Shown in pieces: positions 25,783 to 27,010 of a stretch of 27,010 nucleotides of DNA. The position numbers and the translations under genes were made by a program. The stretch spans positions 1 to 27,010 of the forward strand of contig DBTX01000047.1 of the NCBI GenBank assembly GCA_002307275.1. The letters run 5' to 3'. Within the stretch, counting starts at the first letter, position 1. Each line of letters starts with the position of its first letter. This DNA is from Hungateiclostridiaceae bacterium UBA1305. GTDB lineage: Bacteria > Bacillota > Clostridia > Acetivibrionales > DTU013. The notes under the pieces were generated by a model. That model saw nothing but the letters and a program-made list of their open reading frames with translations. It did no database searches and was not told the origin of the DNA.

Positions 25783-25884
25783 TTAATATGGCGCGTTTGC
25801 GAGTACAGTGTCGTCGACAAATATTATCTTTTCTGTAGCTGATGTGCCGCTGTTGTTGACATAGGTTATATCGGGAATGATATC
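25783..25884 (-). pseudogene. Possible 3' remnant of the gene before the sugar ATPase
   Basis: A 33-codon open stretch on the minus strand (from DIIPDITYVNN to a TAA at 25785-25783) ends about 72 bases before the ATPase pseudogene, where a periplasmic-binding-protein gene usually sits. It contains NNSGTSATEKIIFVDD; I cannot match it to a binding protein with confidence, and a carbohydrate-binding-module-like reading is also possible. The remainder of 25711-26008 holds only the promoter area of the AraC-type gene, with no clear boxes. Confidence 0.25.
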
Positions 25885-26008
25885 TTATATCATTCAGAGT
25901 TTCAATCAAGCCTCGTGGTTTAATAGCATAATCAGATATGATAAAATAAAACTAGATGCTTCTATATAAACTTCGAATTTAAGTATTCGTGTGATTTTGG
26001 AGGAGAGT

Positions 26009-26839
26009 ATGGTAACAGATATATTATGCCAAATACATTATTGTAATAGGCAGAAATTAAAGGACCCTGTAATAGTTCCGTACGGAGTTACAAGGACATT
26101 GCAGCATCACGAAATGATCTTTGTTTGCGAGGGTAGCGGCCATATCGTGATTGGAGAAAACAGATATCCGATGAAAAAGGGCATGCTGTTCTATATTCCT
26201 CCGGGTATTCAGCAAACAATCGAGCCACGTCCTCGAAATCCTGAACATTATATGACGGTGCATTTCAGCGGCTCGCGTATGGTGCTCGATCCGGACGGAA
26301 CATGGAAGTATCGGGAGAATATCCAAATCTTACGACAGCCGTTGGCCCAGAAAATAACGGACTATACCCCTTTGGAAGAACTGTTTGGAAAACTCGTGGA
26401 TACTTGGGATGACAAGGGGCCAAGTTATGAATTTGTTGCGGCAACATTACTTCGGCAATTGCTTATTTGGGTTACTCAAAACAATATAAAACAGAGCAAA
26501 AATCAGGCCATAGCTTTAAAGATTGATCGGATAATAGAATATATGCGGGAAAATATTAACAGCAAGGTCACTTTAGAGGAATTATCCGGTATAGCAAAAT
26601 TATCCGCATTCTATTTATCCAGAGAATTCAAAGAAGCAACGGGCTATCCGATCATCACGTATTTCAATAAAATGAAAATTGAAAAGGCCAAAGAGCTGCT
26701 AATTGAGGGCAATAAAAAGGTGAAAGAAGTGGCATACGAGCTGGGATACACCAACGAGTTCTATTTCAGCAGGATGTTTAAAAGAATAGAAGGGTTAAGT
26801 CCAAAAGAATTTTATAGCAAGAATGTGTATGAATTTTAA
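26009..26839 (+). CDS. AraC-family regulator with cupin sensor domain
   Basis: 276 residues from the ATG at 26009, placed by GGAGGAG five bases upstream; a GTG at 25991 is less likely. The N-terminal cupin-like fold has HHEMIFVCEGSGHIVIGENRY and LFYIPPGIQQ (about residues 30-85). The C-terminal AraC domain has two helix-turn-helices: VTLEELSGIAKLSAFYLSREF and VKEVAYELGYTNEFYFSRMFK, with the family end SPKEFY. Proteins of this build bind a sugar in the cupin and activate a nearby sugar gene set. The following gene starts 125 bp later on the same strand and is the likely target or operon partner. Confidence 0.92.
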   Translation: MVTDILCQIHYCNRQKLKDPVIVPYGVTRTLQHHEMIFVCEGSGHIVIGENRYPMKKGMLFYIPPGIQQTIEPRPRNPEHYMTVHFSGSRMVLDPDGTWKYRENIQILRQPLAQKITDYTPLEELFGKLVDTWDDKGPSYEFVAATLLRQLLIWVTQNNIKQSKNQAIALKIDRIIEYMRENINSKVTLEELSGIAKLSAFYLSREFKEATGYPIITYFNKMKIEKAKELLIEGNKKVKEVAYELGYTNEFYFSRMFKRIEGLSPKEFYSKNVYEF

Positions 26840-26964
26840 AATTGTGCATGGATTTCAACCGTTATTCCTTCTAAAATAAGAGATAAATAAAGGTCGGTTT
26901 TATTTTTGCAAGAGGAAAAGCGTTAAGCTTCAATTCACAGAATTGTACGCGGAGGAATAATCAT

Positions 26965-27010
26965 ATGCCGGATAAAAAGCTGTTTCCAGGGAAATTTGTG
27001 GCGCCGCTTT
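26965..27010 (+). CDS. Start of an unidentified gene, cut by window end
   Basis: The ATG at 26965 has GGAGG eight bases upstream and opens a frame MPDKKLFPGKFVAPL that runs off the window. Fifteen codons are too few to name a family. Its place after an AraC-type sugar regulator suggests a carbohydrate gene, but that is context only. Confidence 0.6.
   Translation, partial: MPDKKLFPGKFVAPL

Overview
The window looks like chromosomal DNA of an anaerobic Firmicute (Clostridia, probably Lachnospiraceae or a related plant-polysaccharide degrader). This rests on strong AGGAGG-type ribosome sites, moderate GC, a YesM/YesN-type sensor and AraC-type response regulator next to a sugar ABC importer without its own ATPase, a Gly/Pro-rich leader on an ABC exporter half, and cytoplasmic glycosidases without signal peptides. 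No species can be named from the sequence alone.

Region 1 (1-4051, + strand): the 3' part of a MarR-type repressor gene followed by two tightly coupled half-transporters that form a heterodimeric ABC multidrug-type exporter. One subunit carries the degenerate ATP site (Asp for the catalytic Glu, Gln for the H-loop His) and the other carries the matching LSQGQ signature.

Region 2 (4065-19981): a carbohydrate-utilisation locus built from two divergent units. The minus unit is transcribed as sensor kinase, AraC-type response regulator, then a GH95 alpha-L-fucosidase. The plus unit encodes a lipoprotein sugar-binding protein, two MalF/MalG-type permeases, a UroD-fold protein of unknown role, a 21-bp minisatellite, a GH29 alpha-L-fucosidase, a GH42 beta-galactosidase and a GH31 alpha-xylosidase/alpha-glucosidase. 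Fucosidase, beta-galactosidase and alpha-xylosidase activities together match the side chain Fuc-alpha-1,2-Gal-beta-1,2-Xyl-alpha-1,6-Glc of fucosylated xyloglucan, so the best working idea is import of fucogalacto-xyloglucan oligosaccharides and intracellular trimming. This is inferred from family membership; mucin-type or other fucosylated glycans are alternatives.

Region 3 (19982-20366): a gene-poor spacer holding a decayed HD-GYP phosphodiesterase fragment.

Region 4 (20367-24215, - strand): a TetR-type regulator, an ABC ATPase and two ABC-2 permeases in overlapping order, with a recognisable sigma-A-type promoter in front. The ATPase has Asn in place of the H-loop His.

Region 5 (24222-27010): a scarred region. 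It holds a terminator, a 3' fragment of tRNA-Pro(CGG), a perfect 14-bp palindrome, and a sugar ABC ATPase pseudogene with a frameshift at its start, an in-frame TGA and a truncated 3' end. Next come a possible remnant of the gene that preceded the ATPase, an intact AraC-type regulator on the + strand, and the first 15 codons of an unidentified gene that runs off the window.
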